The notes below the pieces were generated by a model. It worked only from the letters and a program-made list of their open reading frames with translations. It was not told where the DNA came from and did no database searches. Made by a program: the position numbers and the translations under genes. From the NCBI GenBank assembly GCA_030592465.1, contig JAUVJB010000008.1, forward strand, positions 1 to 24,557: a DNA stretch of 24,557 nucleotides, in the 5' to 3' direction. How positions within the stretch are numbered: position 1 is the stretch's first letter; each line of letters starts with the position of its first letter. Below are positions 21,862 to 24,557 of the stretch, piece after piece. Source of the stretch: Bacteroidota bacterium (GTDB taxonomy: Bacteria > Bacteroidota > Bacteroidia > Bacteroidales > B39-G9).

Positions 21862-22630
21862 AACATAGATTTTCACGGTAATTTATGATACGTAGTTTTA
21901 GAATAAATGCAGGGCGAACGCATGAAATAAATATAATTTTACAGGTCGCACCTACGGTGCTTATTCTCAATGAAATACTTAACTGTCTATAAACAGGTCA
22001 TTCCTACGAAATTTTTAAATAAAATTTATCAAAGATAATATTTTATAATATTTTTCTTTTTTGCAAACATACGAGGTTTTTTATTATTCAGATTATCAGC
22101 AATTTAGACATGCTGTTTTTTATTGAAACAAACCTGTCAGGTGTTTTTGGATTAGTCTCAAAATTCTAAAATCAAGTCTCGTTAGAGACGACCTGTTTAT
22201 AGAAAACATTGATATACAAACTACTAAGTTCCGTAGGAACGACCTGTATTTATATTATCAATAATTTCATGCGTTTACCCTGAGAATAAATGTTGTTGAT
22301 TTGCAAGTTTGAAAAAATTTAAAATGTTTTCAAAAATACATATCATTTTTGCCGTGATAAGTATTCTTTAAATATTATTAAACTCAACAATATTTTTAAT
22401 GAATTTTTTTTTGTCTGTTTTAAAGGCATTTAAGTGTCTACAATTTTTTATTATTACATTTTAGCATATTAAATATTTTAAAAAATGCAATTAATTATAC
22501 GTAATTTAATAAGTAATGTTTTATAACTTTAAAAACGTGTAATTCGCTGATTGCCTGATTGTTACACAAATACCAATTCTGTTTATTTTTTAATATTTTA
22601 CGTGTTTTTATTTCCGTGAAAATCTATGTT
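21862..22630. repeat. Gene-free island (769 bp) bounded by a perfect 17-bp inverted repeat, with nested inverted repeats
   Basis: The ends AACATAGATTTTCACGG (21862-21878) and its exact reverse complement (22614-22630) enclose no reading frame of note. Inside is a second, collinear inverted repeat of ~95 bp per arm: 21910-21928 with 22264-22282 (17 of 19), ACAGGTCG (21941-21948) with 22240-22247, and CTATAAACAGGTC (21987-21999) with 22190-22202, both exact. Hairpins 21948-21960, 22228-22240 and 22176-22189 follow the same ACAGGTC-stem-loop plan but with different, still complementary stems. 22063-22078 is the inverse copy of 10788-10803. The rest, 22300-22610, is plain AT-rich sequence. Confidence 0.65.
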
Positions 22631-22667
22631 AAACTTATTAGTTTTATGATTTATTTTAAAACTTTTA

Positions 22668-24191
22668 TCAATTAATATTCTCAATTCCTTGTTCTATTCT
22701 TTTTAAAGTTTCTTCCTTCCCAATCAATTCAATAATATCAAAAACTCCGGGTCCTTTAGGTGCACCTACAATAGTTAATCTAAATGCATTCATAACCTGT
22801 CCCATACCGAGATTATTTTTTTCAATATAATTTTTTACTGCGGTTTCTGTTTCTTCTGAATTAAACGTTTCAACCGATAAAAGAATATTTTTTACCTCTT
22901 GCATAATAGTCGGCGAGTTTTCTTTCCATTTCTTTTTGACTGTTTTTTTATCATATTCAACAGGAGCTTGGAAGAAAAAATATGCTTGTTCCCATAATTC
23001 AGAAATAAAATTAGCTCTTTCTTTAACTAAGCCACATACTTTTACAACATATTCGTCACTTTTATTAATTCCTTTCTGAATTAAAATCGGTTTAAATAAA
23101 GTGGCAATTTCTTCATTTGATTTCTCAACTAAATAATGGTGATTGTACCATTTTGCTTTATCGGGATCAAATCGAGAACCCGACTTGCCAACTCTTTCTA
23201 AAGAAAACGAATCGGCTAATTCTTTTAATGAAAAAATTTCTTGTTCGGTTCCGGGGTTCCAGCCTAATAATGCAAGCATATTAATAAACGCTTCTTGAAA
23301 ATAACCGGATTCGCGATAACCGGTTGCAACATCACCATTTGGAGACTTCCATTCTATCGGGAAAACAGGAAATCCTAATTTATCACCATCACGCTTGCTG
23401 AGTTTACCTTTACCAACAGGTTTTAAAATTAACGGTAGGTGTGCAAATTTCGGCATCTCGTGTTCCCAACCAAAGGCACGATATAATAACACATGTAAAG
23501 GAAGTGACGGCAACCATTCTTCTCCTCTAATTACATGAGTAATTTTCATTAAATGGTCATCAACAATATTAGCAAGATGATAGGTTGGCATACCATCAGA
23601 TTTAAACAAAATCTTGTCGTCTAATAATGATGAGTTCACAACAACATTGCCGCGTATAATATCATAAACAGAAATCTCTTCATTTTCCGGCATTTTAAAA
23701 CGAACAACAAATTTTTCTCCATTCTCAATTTTCTTTTTTACCACTTCTTCGGGAAGAGTAAAGCTATTGTTCATTTTTCCGCGAGTTGAAGCATTGTAAA
23801 TAAAGGTTTGTTTCTTTTCTTCAAATTCTTTTCTAAGTCTGTCAAGCTCTTCGGGTGTATCAAAAGCATAATATGCACGACTTTTTTCAATTAAAATTTT
23901 GGAATATTGTTGATATAACTCCCTACGTTCGGACTGTCGATAAGGTCCATACTTTCCACCAACAGTAGCACCTTCGTCAATATCAATATTACACCATTTA
24001 AGTGCCTCTTTAATATACTCTTCTGCTCCTTGCACATACCGTGTTTGGTCAGTATCTTCAATTCGTAAAATAAAATCACCATTGTTTTTTTTGGCAAATA
24101 AATAGTTAAACAAAGCTGTTCTAACACCACCAATATGTAAAGGACCTGTTGGACTTGGGGCAAAACGCACTCTTACTTTTTGTTCTGACAT
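22668..24191 (-). CDS. gltX: Glutamyl-tRNA synthetase
   Basis: This 507-aa class I synthetase carries RFAPSPTGPLHIGGVRTALFNY with the HIGG form of the HIGH motif at residues 19-22, LRIEDTDQTR (42-51) and the KMSKS equivalent KLSKRDGD (263-270). Its length and C-terminal helical anticodon-binding domain are normal. It charges tRNA-Glu for protein synthesis and possibly for haem via GluTR. A short segment after KLSKRDGD (GFPVFPIEW ... GYRESGYFQEAF) is the form seen in Bacteroidota enzymes. With glnS in the same window, a discriminating role (Glu only) is expected. A TATATTTG box lies just upstream. Confidence 0.97.
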   Translation of the reverse strand: MSEQKVRVRFAPSPTGPLHIGGVRTALFNYLFAKKNNGDFILRIEDTDQTRYVQGAEEYIKEALKWCNIDIDEGATVGGKYGPYRQSERRELYQQYSKILIEKSRAYYAFDTPEELDRLRKEFEEKKQTFIYNASTRGKMNNSFTLPEEVVKKKIENGEKFVVRFKMPENEEISVYDIIRGNVVVNSSLLDDKILFKSDGMPTYHLANIVDDHLMKITHVIRGEEWLPSLPLHVLLYRAFGWEHEMPKFAHLPLILKPVGKGKLSKRDGDKLGFPVFPIEWKSPNGDVATGYRESGYFQEAFINMLALLGWNPGTEQEIFSLKELADSFSLERVGKSGSRFDPDKAKWYNHHYLVEKSNEEIATLFKPILIQKGINKSDEYVVKVCGLVKERANFISELWEQAYFFFQAPVEYDKKTVKKKWKENSPTIMQEVKNILLSVETFNSEETETAVKNYIEKNNLGMGQVMNAFRLTIVGAPKGPGVFDIIELIGKEETLKRIEQGIENIN

Positions 24192-24557
24192 AATAATTAA
24201 TTTTTTTGCAAATATAAATCTTCAAAAAATGATAAAAAACTTAATTGTATATAAAAAACTCGTTAAAATAGTACTTTTTTAGAAAATAAAACGTAATTCT
24301 AAGTATTAATTTGCTTACAATTGTAAATAAAAACAATTTAGCAATGGATAATAGATGCCATAAATACTTTTATTATAACAAATTTATTGATATAATTATT
24401 TGATGTTAATTTTAGTTTTTAGTGTGCTGGTAATATCATTAATGCTTCTTAATCAAATTATTTCCTGAAACAATCAAAAAAAAAAAAAAATTAAATAAAT
24501 TTGCAACATAAATTTATACAAAAAAATACCAAAATTCAATCTATAAATTTAACAAAC
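24192..24557. other. AT-rich spacer upstream of gltX
   Basis: 366 bp to the window edge. It contains the gltX promoter box and a run of about 14 A (24477-24490). A possible 21-codon hydrophobic frame (MLILVFSVLVISLMLLNQ..., 24403-24468) has no ribosome-binding site, and I do not call it. No other gene is visible. Confidence 0.5.
24209..24216 (-). promoter_or_regulatory. gltX: Promoter box of gltX
   Basis: TATATTTG on the minus strand fits TAnnTTTG exactly and lies 17 bp upstream of the gltX start codon. No good -33 TTTG at the usual spacing is seen. Confidence 0.5.

Noticed and set aside
24403..24468. A 21-codon hydrophobic frame that could be a small membrane peptide or type I toxin
   Set aside because: It has no ribosome-binding site, no antisense RNA signal that I can see, and lies in very AT-rich DNA where such hydrophobic frames arise easily.

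Overview
The window comes from an AT-rich member of the Bacteroidota, probably an uncultured anaerobe of the Bacteroidales/Marinilabiliales kind. The reasons are the type IX secretion genes porW and porX, an IPExxxVDY-family protein next to rnc, a Bacteroidota-style alanine dehydrogenase, promoters of the TAnnTTTG type, and few Shine-Dalgarno sequences. The first ~117 bases do not fit: they are about 65% G+C and encode a piece of a Ser/Thr protein kinase that stops abruptly at an AT-rich junction. This looks like an assembly chimera, or less likely a transferred fragment.

Region 1 (178-4844, all minus strand) is an accessory cluster. It holds DUF134 regulator, DUF5320 protein, zinc-ribbon protein, NifX/ORP-like protein, ferredoxin-MinD ATPase, a second ferredoxin-MinD ATPase, and a second NifX/ORP-like protein. 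It resembles the orange-protein (ORP)/Mrp-type metallocluster clusters of sulfate reducers, clostridia and archaea. The DUF134 gene has a recognisable promoter with a dyad operator, and the two ATPase genes are separated by a leader-like segment with interleaved inverted repeats.

Region 2 (4845-5969) has no genes. About 900 bp of it is bounded by a 25-bp inverted repeat and packed with perfect hairpins, including a family of CCGYCAGCTGRCGG palindromes. Region 3 (5970-12476, plus strand) holds mrp/apbC, a beta-barrel-like exported protein, and the T9SS genes porW (sprE) and porX.

Region 4 (12477-13809) is a small-gene module between porX and tsaE: a 43-aa basic protein and a 68-aa Cys-rich protein, each followed by a hairpin. 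The module is flanked by ~100-bp direct repeats, one of which follows a stranded signal-peptide start. Region 5 (13810-20176) is housekeeping: tsaE, glnS (minus), folB, tRNA-Cys, the acpP-fabF-rnc operon and the IPExxxVDY gene. Region 6 holds ald (minus), tRNA-Gln(CTG), a second gene-free island of about 1 kb built from nested inverted repeats (21698-22630), and gltX (minus).

The most unusual material is in the spaces between genes: two large inverted-repeat-bounded, ORF-free hairpin islands, stem-compensated hairpin families, paired TTAAATTG repeats, and the direct-repeat-flanked two-gene module. I see no transposase, integrase, CRISPR array, rRNA, tmRNA or RNase P RNA.
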